In this document: positions 27,151-36,048 of the stretch, piece after piece | Numbering within the stretch: the first letter of the stretch is position 1 | Layout: each line of letters begins with the position of its first letter | Source: CAZDXJ01 sp050303615 | Lineage (GTDB): Bacteria; Pseudomonadota; Gammaproteobacteria; Methylococcales; Methylomonadaceae | Direction of reading: 5' to 3' | Assembly: GCA_050303615.1 (NCBI GenBank) | Contig: JBNLCC010000157.1 | Coordinates: 1 to 64,000 of the forward strand | Length of the DNA stretch: 64,000 nt | Notes under the pieces: model-generated | Told to the model about the DNA's origin: nothing | Seen by the model: only the letters and a program-made list of their open reading frames with translations | Databases searched by the model: none | Made by a program: the position numbers and the translations under genes

Positions 27151-28479
27151 TTAAATTCCTAAACGAATCGATTGCAGCGATTGAAATTTAGCGGCGGGAT
27201 CGACCGTCCGTCGAATCGCCTTAAAACGAGCGGACTTATCCCGGTAAGTGTTTTCAAAAAATTCCCCGGACATTCTCGCGTCTTTTGTCAGATAAAGTCT
27301 GCCGCCATAATTCTGCGTGATTCCGTCCAGTTTTGCCAATACCGGGAAAAGGTGCCTGTTCATCGGAAAGTCAAGTGCCAGCGTATAACCTTTCATCGGA
27401 AAGGAAAGTACGCCGCCGTGTTGCTCGCCAAACAATTTTAACACGGCAAGAAAAGACCCCAACCCGCTGGCGGAAATCGTCTGTAGAATGGTTTTTAGCC
27501 CCTCATAGCTGTTTTCCAGGGGCAGCACGCATTGATACTGAATGAATCCGCGATTACCATATATGCGGTTCCAGTGATGTATGGCGTCCAGCGGGTAAAA
27601 GTAACTGTCGTAATCGATGAAAGAATGTTCGATGTCTTTGCTTTTTGCAAAATACAGATTATTGAATAATTTGACACTGAAACTGTTTAAGGTGCCGGAG
27701 GGAAATTCAAAGGGAATGGTCAACTTGGTTTTTTCAGGGACGCGCAATGGCGAACGTCCGAGTTGCGGAGGCAATATCTGCTGTTCGGCGTGTTCGCCCA
27801 GCATCAGCAGCGACCTGCCGAGTTCGCGCCCTTTTGCAAGGCAGTCAATCCAGCCCACGCTATAGGTCCAATTATAATTGTGTTCAAATTGCCGCATAAT
27901 GTCGTCCAGATTGCGGCATTTAATGGTTTTCTGAAAGATATAGGCACTTGCAACGGCGACCAGACGCAACGACACTTCCAGGATGACGCCGGTCAGCCCC
28001 ATGCCGCCGAATGTGGCATAAAACAGGTCCGCATGGCGGTCCCGCGAGCACTGCACGATTTCCCCGTTGGCGAGCAGCAGCGAAAAGCTTTCGACACAGC
28101 ATGAAAAAGAACCATTTTTATGGTGGTTTTTACCGTGGACATCGGAAGCGATCGCGCCGCCGATGGAAACAAACTTGGTTCCGGGGGTGACCGGAATGAA
28201 CCAGCCCCGTACAACAAACGTATCCAGTAACTCGGCCAGGGTCAGCCCGGATTCGCAAGTGAGCGTGCCGGTGCTATCGTCGAAAGCAAGCATTCTGTTA
28301 TAGGCATGGGTCGAGACGATCGCCGCAGCCGATAGCGCCGAATCGCCGTATGCCCGGCCCATGCCCCGGGTTATCAATGACTCCGTCGATTTTACAATGG
28401 CCTGCAGCGTTGCGATGTCGTTAAATGGCACCAGCTTTGTGTCTACTTTCGGGTAACGGCCCCAACCGCTGATAATCAT
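27151..28479 (-). CDS. FAD-binding oxidase, DprE1-like (polyprenylphospho-ribose 2-oxidase)
   Basis: A 442-residue vanillyl-alcohol-oxidase-fold flavoprotein. GMGRAYGDSALS, GTKFVSIGGAIASDVHGKNHH and FGGMGLTGVILE follow mycobacterial DprE1 closely, as does YLTKDARM with the substrate-binding lysine. DprE1 oxidises decaprenyl-phospho-ribose at C2, the first half of epimerisation to arabinose. In the LALDFPM segment the residue matching the inhibitor-reactive DprE1 cysteine is alanine. It overlaps ampD by four bases. Confidence 0.87.
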   Translation of the reverse strand: MIISGWGRYPKVDTKLVPFNDIATLQAIVKSTESLITRGMGRAYGDSALSAAAIVSTHAYNRMLAFDDSTGTLTCESGLTLAELLDTFVVRGWFIPVTPGTKFVSIGGAIASDVHGKNHHKNGSFSCCVESFSLLLANGEIVQCSRDRHADLFYATFGGMGLTGVILEVSLRLVAVASAYIFQKTIKCRNLDDIMRQFEHNYNWTYSVGWIDCLAKGRELGRSLLMLGEHAEQQILPPQLGRSPLRVPEKTKLTIPFEFPSGTLNSFSVKLFNNLYFAKSKDIEHSFIDYDSYFYPLDAIHHWNRIYGNRGFIQYQCVLPLENSYEGLKTILQTISASGLGSFLAVLKLFGEQHGGVLSFPMKGYTLALDFPMNRHLFPVLAKLDGITQNYGGRLYLTKDARMSGEFFENTYRDKSARFKAIRRTVDPAAKFQSLQSIRLGI

Positions 28480-29021
28480 GTATGCAATAATTCAAATAGC
28501 TTATCCCAGGCGAAATGCTCGCCGGGATCGGTTTTTCTGCCGGGCGCGATGCTGCTGTGTCCGGTAATCCGCCGCTTGTCCAGGCTGGGATAGTGGTGCA
28601 ACAACGCGCTTATTATCTCTGCCAGATTATGGTATTGTAGATTCGTAAAACCGTTCGTTTCCGTACCTTCCAGCTCGATGCCGATCGAAAAATCATTGCA
28701 GTCGCTTCGGCCGTGATATTCGGAGGCTCCGGCATGCCAGGCGCGTTTATTGAATGGCACATATTGTGTAACGTATCCGTCGCGGCTGATCAGCAGATGC
28801 GCGGAAACCTTTAACTGGTAAACCTCCTTGAAGTAAGGATGATCCGAAGGGTTGAGCCGATTGCAAAACAGCTGGTCAATATAATTGTTGTTGAATTCGC
28901 CGGGCGGCAGGCTGATGCAATGGATGACAATTAACGAAATATCCGCTTCGTCGGACCTCTCGTTGAAATTAGGCGAAGAAAGCTGCTTGGCGCAATCCAA
29001 GCGGTGCTGTTTAATATCCAT
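28476..29021 (-). CDS. ampD: 1,6-anhydro-N-acetylmuramyl-L-alanine amidase AmpD
   Basis: A 181-residue cytoplasmic zinc amidase that removes the stem peptide from anhydro-muropeptides during peptidoglycan recycling. IVIHCISLPPGEF (first zinc His), HAGASEYHGRSDCNDFSIGIELEG (first 20 residues recognisable), GHSSIAPGRKTDPG (second His and the Asp ligand) are all present. No signal peptide, so it is AmpD, not AmiD. Its end overlaps the start of the DprE1-like gene. Confidence 0.93.
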   Translation of the reverse strand: MDIKQHRLDCAKQLSSPNFNERSDEADISLIVIHCISLPPGEFNNNYIDQLFCNRLNPSDHPYFKEVYQLKVSAHLLISRDGYVTQYVPFNKRAWHAGASEYHGRSDCNDFSIGIELEGTETNGFTNLQYHNLAEIISALLHHYPSLDKRRITGHSSIAPGRKTDPGEHFAWDKLFELLHT

Positions 29022-29058
29022 TTGCTAAAGATAACATAGATTGATTACCAATAATTTT

Positions 29059-29895
29059 ATGACAAACATCCCCAATCTGAAATCGATAAAACCGTTTCTG
29101 GAGGAAGATATCGGAAGCGGCGATTTAACGGCTGCCATTATACCTGCATCGGAAACGGCTGAAGCGGAAATCATCACGCGTGAAAACATGGTGCTATGCG
29201 GCCGTCCGTGGATGGAGGCGGTTTTTAAGGAACTGGACAAGGGCGTCGGTTTTCAGTGGTTTGTCGAGGAAGGGGAGAGTGTCGCGGCAAATACCAAACT
29301 CTGCTTGGTTTCCGGCCATGCGCGGGCCTTGTTGACCGGTGAGCGGACGGCACTCAATCTGTTGCAGATTTTGTCGGCAACGGCAACGCTGTCAAGGTCC
29401 TATGCCGAGGCAGTTGCCGGAACCGGTTGCAAGGTATTGGATACCCGCAAAACCATTCCGGGATTGCGCGCGGCACAGAAATATGCGGTACAGTGCGGCG
29501 GTTGCTACAACCATCGCATGGGGCTTTATGACGCCATATTGATCAAGGAAAATCATATCATTGCCGCCGGTTCGATCAGCGCTGCGGTCAGACAGGCCAG
29601 GCGGATCAGTTCGGTGCCGGTGGAAGTGGAAGTCGAAACGCTGGACGAATTCAGGCAGGCCATCGTGGCCCGGCCGGACAGAATCATGCTGGATAATTTT
29701 GCGTTGCAGGATCTGCGCGCCGCGGTCGAGATCAATTCCGGGCACATCGAACTGGAAGCGTCAGGCAATATCGGCCTGCATAACATTCGTGAAATCGCCG
29801 AAACCGGGGTGGATTTTATTTCCATCGGGGCATTGACCAAAAATGTTTCGGCTATCGATTTGTCGATGCGGATCAAACTGGAGCGATCATCATGA
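29059..29895 (+). CDS. nadC: Nicotinate-nucleotide pyrophosphorylase (quinolinate phosphoribosyltransferase)
   Basis: About 278 residues; it condenses quinolinate with PRPP in NAD synthesis. FLEEDIGSGDLTA at the N-terminus, then LDTRKTIPGLRAAQKYAV and GGCYNHRMGLYDAILIKENH are family signatures. I use the ATG at 29059, six codons inside the longer TTG frame, because it gives the usual MTNIPNL-type start. ampD and nadC are divergent neighbours in Pseudomonas and relatives. It overlaps the next gene by four bases (ATGA). Confidence 0.95.
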   Translation: MTNIPNLKSIKPFLEEDIGSGDLTAAIIPASETAEAEIITRENMVLCGRPWMEAVFKELDKGVGFQWFVEEGESVAANTKLCLVSGHARALLTGERTALNLLQILSATATLSRSYAEAVAGTGCKVLDTRKTIPGLRAAQKYAVQCGGCYNHRMGLYDAILIKENHIIAAGSISAAVRQARRISSVPVEVEVETLDEFRQAIVARPDRIMLDNFALQDLRAAVEINSGHIELEASGNIGLHNIREIAETGVDFISIGALTKNVSAIDLSMRIKLERSS

Positions 29896-30383
29896 GCGAA
29901 CAAACCGCACAATTATTTAACTACATCAGCCACGGCGTTTATGTGATCGGCGTCAGCGACGGCGAGCATCAAAATGCGTTCACTGCAGCCTGTGTCATGC
30001 TGGTTTCTTTTGATCCGTTGTTAATCACGCTGAGCATTAATCCGCAGCATTATTCCTACAAGCTGCTGAAAGCCGGCGGTATCTGCACGGTGAACGTGCT
30101 GTCCAAGGATCAATATCGCTTGGCCGAACATTTCGGTACGCCTGGCGTCAGGGATAAAATGTCCGGTCATCGCTGGCTGAAGGCAAAAACCGGCGCCCCG
30201 GTTTTGTCGGAATCTCTTGCTTATCTTGATTGCCGGGTCAGTCATTATTGTGCCGCCGGAGATCACCAATTGGCGGTGTGTCAGGTTGTGGCGGGCGGAC
30301 TGCTAAATGAGGGCGAGCCGCTGCTTTACAGCGAGACGGGCGATATGGACGGCAGCAGCAAGTTGTATGCGGATCTGACCTAA
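29892..30383 (+). CDS. Flavin reductase-like domain protein
   Basis: A 163-residue FMN-binding split-barrel protein: an FTAACVMLVSFDPLLITLSI segment, then YKLLKAGGICTVNVLSKDQ and VAGGLLNEGEPLLY are typical of the flavin_reduct family. Such proteins bind FMN and reduce it with NAD(P)H, or act as the reductase of a two-component oxygenase; which, cannot be told. Translationally coupled to nadC by a four-base overlap. Confidence 0.82.
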   Translation: MSEQTAQLFNYISHGVYVIGVSDGEHQNAFTAACVMLVSFDPLLITLSINPQHYSYKLLKAGGICTVNVLSKDQYRLAEHFGTPGVRDKMSGHRWLKAKTGAPVLSESLAYLDCRVSHYCAAGDHQLAVCQVVAGGLLNEGEPLLYSETGDMDGSSKLYADLT

Positions 30384-30435
30384 TGTCTAGCCGATGTTTT
30401 GGTTAAAAACAATCACGTCTTGCGGGGATGTATGG

Positions 30436-31833
30436 TTATCTTAGCGGGAACATTTTATCCGGGTTGAGAATGCCGTTCGGATCGAACCGGTTTTTTATAT
30501 CGCGCATCAGCTGCAATGTTTCGCAGTCAATCTCGCGGTCGACAAAATCCCGTTTTTCAATGCCGACGCCGTGTTCGCCGGACAACGACCCTCTAAGACG
30601 CAGCACCAGGGAAAACACCTCGTCCAGACATTGCCGCGCCTTGTCGCTGTGACCCGGCTGATTCGGATCGAGTAGCAGATTGACATGAATATTGCCGTTG
30701 CCGGCATGACCGAAATTGATGATCGGCAAGCGGTATTTTAGCGACAGCTGATCCAAACCCTCTATCAATGCCGGCATTTCGGTAACGGGCACGACCACAT
30801 CCTCATTGATTTTTTTTGGCGCAATTTTTCGCAATGCCGGCGCCAGTGCTTTCCTGATCCGCCATAATTCATCAGTTTCCGCAGCGGATTGCGCGATATG
30901 CAACTCCAGCAAACCGCTGTTTTTTGCCGCTTCGGCAACACGCTGTGCGGCATAAGCCAGGCTTGGTTCGGGACCGTCAACTTCGATCATCAACAGGGCG
31001 CCGGCATGTTCCGGCAAATCCGCCTGACTGGCATCGCGCAGCAGGTCGAGCGCGTTACCGTCGATAAACTCCAATGCGCAGGGCGTTACCGGCCGGGCCA
31101 TGATTGCGGATACCGCTGCAGCAGCGGCGTGTACCGAAAGGTAAACGGCGCGCAGGGTGGTTTTCGCCTCGGGCAACGGCGTCAGCTTCAGCGTCGCTTC
31201 GGTAATAACGGCCAGCGTGCCCTCCGAACCCAGCAATAAACGGGTCAGGTCATAACCGACAACGCCTTTGCTGGTAAAAACACCGACTTTGATTTCCTTG
31301 CCGGCGCCGGTGACGGCGCGCAAACCGAGGGTGTTTTCCCGCGGTGTGCCGTATTTGACAGCGCGCGGTCCGGCGGAATTGTAAGCCAAATTGCCGCCGA
31401 TACTGCAATAGGCGGCACTGGTCGGGTCGGGAGGCCAGAAAAAGCCCCGTTCCGCAACGACGTCCTGCAGTTCCTGGTTGGTCAGTCCCGGTTCAACAGT
31501 GATATAGCGGTTGTCCGGAGAAAACTCCAACACGCGCCGCATGCGTTCCGTCGACATAATAACACCGCCGCGCAACGGCACCGTTGCGCCTGTCGTGCCG
31601 GTAGCGCGTCCGCGGGCGGTCAGCGGGACTTTATATTGATTGCAGAGTTGCAGCGTTGCGGCTACCTGCTCGTGCTTTTCGGGAAAAACCACCGCCTGCG
31701 GCAAACTGTGCCGGCGGCTGTTATCATAACCGTAAGTCCAGCAATCCGCCGGGTCGGTCAACAAGCTCTTGCCGGGAAATATCATGCCCAGTGAGGTGAG
31801 CAAAGGCTTGGCAAGAGGGGCAAAATCACTCAC
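30436..31833 (-). CDS. glcD: FAD-linked oxidase, GlcD/D-lactate dehydrogenase family
   Basis: A 465-residue flavoprotein of the glycolate oxidase subunit GlcD/D-2-hydroxyacid dehydrogenase group. The FAD-binding region shows GRATGTTGATVPLRGG and GSEGTLAVITEATL; the C-terminal domain shows NFGHAGNGNIHVNLL and GEHGVGIEKRDF. No iron-sulfur domain, so it needs GlcE/GlcF partners or another acceptor; none is in the window. Substrate could be glycolate or D-lactate. Confidence 0.82.
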   Translation of the reverse strand: MSDFAPLAKPLLTSLGMIFPGKSLLTDPADCWTYGYDNSRRHSLPQAVVFPEKHEQVAATLQLCNQYKVPLTARGRATGTTGATVPLRGGVIMSTERMRRVLEFSPDNRYITVEPGLTNQELQDVVAERGFFWPPDPTSAAYCSIGGNLAYNSAGPRAVKYGTPRENTLGLRAVTGAGKEIKVGVFTSKGVVGYDLTRLLLGSEGTLAVITEATLKLTPLPEAKTTLRAVYLSVHAAAAAVSAIMARPVTPCALEFIDGNALDLLRDASQADLPEHAGALLMIEVDGPEPSLAYAAQRVAEAAKNSGLLELHIAQSAAETDELWRIRKALAPALRKIAPKKINEDVVVPVTEMPALIEGLDQLSLKYRLPIINFGHAGNGNIHVNLLLDPNQPGHSDKARQCLDEVFSLVLRLRGSLSGEHGVGIEKRDFVDREIDCETLQLMRDIKNRFDPNGILNPDKMFPLR

Positions 31834-31857
31834 TGCCGGTTGCAGGCTTAAAGCCGT

Positions 31858-32445
31858 TTATCCGCCGAACAACTGGTGGTCAATCAAGTCACACAGGCAA
31901 TGACTGATGAGCAAATGCGTTTCCTGGATTCGGGCGGTAGAAGATGCGGGGACCCGAATCTCAATATCGGTCTCGTCCAGCAAGGTGGCCAGCGTTCCCC
32001 CGTCTTTGCCGGTAACCGCTATCACCGACAAACCTTTGTCATGGGCGCAGGAAACCGCTTTGAGGATGTTGGCCGAATTGCCGCTGGTGGTGTAAACCAG
32101 CAGGATATCGCCTTTTTGCCCCAATGCCCGCAGCTGCTTGGAAAAAACATCATCAAACAGATAATCATTGGCGATCGAGGTAATGGTGGACGTATCGGTG
32201 GTCAAGGCGATAGCCGGCAATGCCGGCCGTTCGCGTTCGAAGCGATTGAGCATTTCCGAGGAGAAATGCTGTGCTTCGCCCGCTGATCCGCCGTTGCCGC
32301 AGGTTAAAACCTTTTTATCGGCAAGCAGCGCAGTGACGATTTTTTGCGAGGCAAATTCAATGAGTTCACATAAATTTGCCATTGCATCCTGCTTGGTCTG
32401 GATGCTGTCGGTGAAATGATTAATTATTCTGTCTTGCAAGCTCAT
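31858..32445 (-). CDS. diaA: DnaA initiator-associating protein DiaA (SIS domain)
   Basis: About 195 residues from MSLQDRI at 32445, which is favoured over an upstream ATG because it matches DiaA. A SIS sugar-phosphate-isomerase fold: CGNGGSAGEAQHFSSEMLNRFE, LVYTTSGNSANILKA and RIQETHLLISHCLCDLID follow E. coli DiaA (YraO), which stimulates DnaA at oriC. GmhA is the nearest alternative, but the gene order rsmI/lpoA/yraN/diaA and the ending decide for DiaA. Confidence 0.9.
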   Translation of the reverse strand: MSLQDRIINHFTDSIQTKQDAMANLCELIEFASQKIVTALLADKKVLTCGNGGSAGEAQHFSSEMLNRFERERPALPAIALTTDTSTITSIANDYLFDDVFSKQLRALGQKGDILLVYTTSGNSANILKAVSCAHDKGLSVIAVTGKDGGTLATLLDETDIEIRVPASSTARIQETHLLISHCLCDLIDHQLFGG

Positions 32446-32452
32446 AGTAATG

Positions 32453-32812
32453 TTATGCCTGAAATGCGTTTTCAATCCAATTGAGGGTGCCGTTACCGGA
32501 GATGGCAATGACGTCGAAGCGAACCGGCTGGTTGTTTCCGTTTGCCGCCAAATACAGACTGGCAGCCGCTATTATACGGGATTGTTTGGCCGTCGTGATG
32601 CTTTCCAGTGCGCTACCGTATTTATTTGATTTACGATATCGTACTTCGACGAACACCAGGATGTTGCCGTCCCGCATAATCAAATCGATTTCCCCGGCTT
32701 TGCAGCGGTAATTCCGGTCAACGGTTTTAAGGCCCTGCTTAACCAGAAAGCGGTATGCCTGTTGCTCGGCTTTGTCTCCGGTCAATAAATGAGGTGCTTT
32801 GCTATTGAACAT
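32453..32812 (-). CDS. yraN: YraN family endonuclease-fold protein
   Basis: About 119 residues from the ATG at 32812, which lies just inside the end of lpoA. The UPF0102 family has a Holliday-junction-resolvase-like fold: GDKAEQQAYRFLVKQGLK, then AGEIDLIMRDGNILVFVEVR carries the acidic residues (E, D, E) with Arg at the usual Lys. Function in vivo is unknown. It lies between lpoA and diaA as in E. coli. Confidence 0.9.
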   Translation of the reverse strand: MFNSKAPHLLTGDKAEQQAYRFLVKQGLKTVDRNYRCKAGEIDLIMRDGNILVFVEVRYRKSNKYGSALESITTAKQSRIIAAASLYLAANGNNQPVRFDVIAISGNGTLNWIENAFQA

Positions 32813-34700
32813 GGAAAGGGTTGGCATCCGGAATGTCAACGGTATCGACGGTACTAAATTCGTTGATCGGTTCGTTGACGAAATCCAGCGGCTGAGGGTA
32901 GCCCCGGACAAATTTGGCACAGAGTAGTTTACGTTTGATTCGGTAGTCGCCGGTCATCACTAAATGTCCGGTGGCGCCGGCATAAGGTGCGCCGCTCAGA
33001 TCACTCAAATGACTCGCAAGATGATAAGCATCGATGCCCAATGCAACCAGTTTCAAATGGGCATTGCTGACCTGCAATCTGGACTGCCGCAAGGCGCCGA
33101 TGCCGAGATTACCCCGATAATTATCATCGAACAGCCACGGCATGTCGCAGAAGGTGATGCCGTTCAGGTCGATGTCTTTGGCCGGATTCGGCCTGCTGCC
33201 GTATATCTGGGCCGTAGCGTAAACGGGAATATCGTTGGCGCGATAAAAATGCAGCTGCGGATTGAGCAGTCGTGCGGTATTGGGAGAACCGCTGATAAAA
33301 ATCGCATCCGCGTCATGACGTCTGCGGGGGGCGAAATGCACGCCGGGGATCAGGCGGCGAATATGGTTATAGCGGTTTTCGCTTTCGTCAAGATTGAGCA
33401 ATTGTCTGATTGGCGTGGAAAAATCGTTGTCCTTCGCATTATAAACCTGGACCTCAAGAATACTGCCGCCGGAATTTTGCCAGAATTCGCTGTAATAACC
33501 GGTCAGGCGTTTGCCGAGTTCGGTATTCGGTACCAGTAGCAGTGCTTTTTTATGTCCGTCCGATAAAGCTTTGTTAACCACTTGTTCCGCGTCGTCGATC
33601 GGGCTGAGTCCGAACTGGTAAAGATTGTTTTTAACCAAGCCGGGAACATGGTTCAACGCCAATACCGGTGTGGTCAATTCCGTCGTATCAATCAGCCGGC
33701 TGATGTTTTTTTTGTTTAACGGACCGATTACTAAATCGGCGCCGTTGGCCAGCGCCTGCCGGTATAAAGTGGCCGGGTCGGCTGCAGCGCTGTCGTAGTA
33801 TCGAATCTGCGGCTTGAAGCTTTGCCCGTCCCGGTTATAAGCGGCTTCAAAGCCGGCGCGTATTGCTTTGCCGGCAGAGGCGTAGGGGCCGGACTCCGGC
33901 AATAGGACGGCTATCGCTGACGGTTGTTGGTAGATGCGCCGGCTTTTGGCAAAATAAGTTTCCAGGTAGCCGGAATTTGCCGGATGCTGCGGAAAATTGC
34001 GGCGCCATTCATTGACGGCATTCTCGAAATATTCAGGGTATTGTTTTTTTGAGTTGACTACTCTGGCGAGAGCCATCCAGCCGCCCAGACTATCCGGTGG
34101 CGGGGGTTGCATGGTTTGCAGTGTTTGATCCGACAACAGGGTCAAACTTTCCAGGATCGCGGTGTAGTTGTCGTACAATCGCTGCCGGTCGTCAATATAT
34201 TGACTCAACGCGATTCGCTGCCGGGCGCTTTTGAGCAATTCGCCGGCCAACGAATAAGCAAAAGCCCGTGATTGATAATAGCTTTTGATATCCGTTCTAT
34301 TGAGTTGCCGCACCGATATCCTGTCCAGATGGGAAAGGGCCCGCTCCGCTTCGCCGAAACTTAGATCGATTTGCGCTTTAAGTAAATTTAACCGATTGCG
34401 CTGCCCTTGTGTGAGTTTTTCCGGTTCAACGGTGTCAATATATTTTTTTGCATCGCCGCTGTTGCCGGATTTAAACAGGGATTCCGCCGCCAGCAGCCGA
34501 TAAAGGTTTTGGTTGGAGGATTTTTGTTCGGCAAGTTGTTGGTATAATTGTGCTGCCCGGGTCGGTTCTCCGGTTTGCAGTAGCTTTTCCGCCTGCGCGG
34601 CGCGGCTCGGCGGCGGCGGTGGTTCCTTATACTGTTTCGGTGTACAACCGCCGGCAAACAGCACTGAAAAAAACATCGGCAGTAGCAAATAATGACGCAT
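32802..34700 (-). CDS. lpoA: Penicillin-binding protein activator LpoA
   Basis: A 632-residue outer-membrane lipoprotein that activates PBP1A. The signal peptide ends with LFAGGC (lipidated Cys near residue 19). The N-terminal TPR-like half (residues about 35-250) is helical; the C-terminal half is a periplasmic-binding-protein-like domain (AIAVLLPESGPYASAGKAI, then VIGPLNKKNISRL and PVLALNHVPG). It is divergent from rsmI and followed by yraN with a short overlap, the conserved order. Confidence 0.92.
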   Translation of the reverse strand: MRHYLLLPMFFSVLFAGGCTPKQYKEPPPPPSRAAQAEKLLQTGEPTRAAQLYQQLAEQKSSNQNLYRLLAAESLFKSGNSGDAKKYIDTVEPEKLTQGQRNRLNLLKAQIDLSFGEAERALSHLDRISVRQLNRTDIKSYYQSRAFAYSLAGELLKSARQRIALSQYIDDRQRLYDNYTAILESLTLLSDQTLQTMQPPPPDSLGGWMALARVVNSKKQYPEYFENAVNEWRRNFPQHPANSGYLETYFAKSRRIYQQPSAIAVLLPESGPYASAGKAIRAGFEAAYNRDGQSFKPQIRYYDSAAADPATLYRQALANGADLVIGPLNKKNISRLIDTTELTTPVLALNHVPGLVKNNLYQFGLSPIDDAEQVVNKALSDGHKKALLLVPNTELGKRLTGYYSEFWQNSGGSILEVQVYNAKDNDFSTPIRQLLNLDESENRYNHIRRLIPGVHFAPRRRHDADAIFISGSPNTARLLNPQLHFYRANDIPVYATAQIYGSRPNPAKDIDLNGITFCDMPWLFDDNYRGNLGIGALRQSRLQVSNAHLKLVALGIDAYHLASHLSDLSGAPYAGATGHLVMTGDYRIKRKLLCAKFVRGYPQPLDFVNEPINEFSTVDTVDIPDANPFHVQ

Positions 34701-34777
34701 AGGTTCAATCGAAAAAAAATAATTAAAGCCCTTGATGACGTTTCAAGCAAGGCAGGATTATTACGGTATCAAGTTTA

Positions 34778-35632
34778 ATGTCCGCTAAGCAAGGTAAATT
34801 ATACGTTGTTGCAACGCCAATCGGTAATTTAGCGGATTTCAGCATGCGAGCCATTGATCTGTTGCAACAGGTCGATTGGATTGCCGCCGAGGACACCCGG
34901 CATATCCGGGGACTGTTGAAGCATTACGGGATCAGCAACCGGGTAGTCGCACTGCATCAGCACAATGAAACCAAAATGATTCCCGAATTGTTGGCGAAAA
35001 TGCAGGCAGGGCAATCCATTGCGCTGGTATCCGATGCCGGGACGCCGTTGCTTAGCGATCCGGGAATGCCGCTGGTCAGGGCGGCACGTCAAGCCGGCCT
35101 TGACGTGTCGCCGATACCGGGGGCTTGTGCGCTGATTGCCGCATTATCGGTCTCGGGTTTGCCGGTCAGCCGTTTTACTTTCGAAGGGTTTATCCCAAGA
35201 ACCTCATCGGCACGGCAAACGTTTTTTAAGCAACGGCTGCAGTGCGAAACAACCTGGGTGTTTTATGAATCGTGCCATCGCATTCTGGAAACGGTCCGGG
35301 ATATGGCGCAGGTTCTGCCGCCGCAAAGGCAAATCGTCGTTGCCAGGGAGCTGACCAAACTGTATGAAACCGTTGTCAGCGGACCGTTGCACGACATGTT
35401 GCCGCGCATCGAGCAGGACCCGAATATGCAAAAGGGCGAGTTTGTGGTCATCGTCGCCGCGGCGGAGCAAGCCGACAACACAACCGACGGCGCCGACCCC
35501 GAGCAGGAACGCATCCTGGCCATACTGCTCAGGCAATGTTCCATGAAAACGGCGGTTTCGCTGGCAGCCGAAATCACCGGCGGCCGGAAAAAAACGCTTT
35601 ACCAGGCCGCTCTACGGCTGGCGGACAAGTGA
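34778..35632 (+). CDS. rsmI: 16S rRNA 2'-O-ribose C1402 methyltransferase
   Basis: A 284-residue tetrapyrrole-methylase-fold enzyme that methylates C1402 in the decoding centre. LYVVATPIGNLADFSMRA, IAAEDTRHIRGLL, LVSDAGTPLLSDPG and FYESCHRILET are all RsmI landmarks. Divergent from lpoA with a 77-base shared promoter region. The following 7-bp tandem repeat begins about 60 bases after the stop. Confidence 0.96.
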   Translation: MSAKQGKLYVVATPIGNLADFSMRAIDLLQQVDWIAAEDTRHIRGLLKHYGISNRVVALHQHNETKMIPELLAKMQAGQSIALVSDAGTPLLSDPGMPLVRAARQAGLDVSPIPGACALIAALSVSGLPVSRFTFEGFIPRTSSARQTFFKQRLQCETTWVFYESCHRILETVRDMAQVLPPQRQIVVARELTKLYETVVSGPLHDMLPRIEQDPNMQKGEFVVIVAAAEQADNTTDGADPEQERILAILLRQCSMKTAVSLAAEITGGRKKTLYQAALRLADK

Positions 35633-35693
35633 TCAGTCCGGCTCGCTATTTTTTCCACCGATAAATTGAACTTTCGAACACCGAATTTTCAAA

Positions 35694-35797
35694 TCCTTGA
35701 ACCTTGAACCTTGAACCTTGAACCTTGAACCTTGAACCTTGAACCTTGAACCTTGAACCTTGAACCTTGAACCTTGAACCTTGAACCTTGAACCTTG
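35694..35797 (+). repeat. Heptanucleotide tandem repeat (ACCTTGA)n
   Basis: Thirteen perfect ACCTTGA units run from 35701 to 35791, with partial units on both ends (about 15 in all). On the minus strand the unit is TCAAGGT, and because seven is not a multiple of three the reading frame rotates. Such TTCAAGG arrays vary in copy number by slippage. It abuts the remnant of a secreted-protein gene. Confidence 0.97.
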
Positions 35798-35811
35798 CCA
35801 ATACAATACAT

Positions 35812-36008
35812 ATCAGCAAGTTGTGATTCCAATGTGAATGCCTGGGAGCGGTAGGCGTCCATGCACTCAAAGGTACAGCAACGGACTGGTTTCGCCGGAG
35901 GATTCCGGCTGCTCCGGTGGCGTTGCCGTGGCGGCGAAACCGGCGGTTGCCGCCACGGTAGCATGGCAATCAGCGTGCGAACAGATCTGCCATCGGGTGT
36001 TTCATCGT
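35812..36008 (-). pseudogene. Remnant of the FECKDAYRS secreted-protein family
   Basis: The minus strand encodes CTFECMDAYRSQ (near 35845-35880), matching CPFECKDAYRST of the gene at 36049 and SPFECKDAYRST at 36875. Upstream an ATG near 36004 opens a frame that stops after 11 codons. Homology ends where the heptanucleotide array starts. This is a truncated third copy of the family. Confidence 0.6.
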
Positions 36009-36048
36009 GTTTTCCTCGCTGTTAAATCGTTAAAACCTGCCGTTATAT

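Noticed and set aside
35694..35797. CRISPR array
   Set aside because: Units are seven bases long and contiguous with no spacers; it is a simple tandem repeat.
35646..35969. Frames with FKVQGSR repeats on the minus strand
   Set aside because: These are translations of the ACCTTGA array, not a repeat protein.
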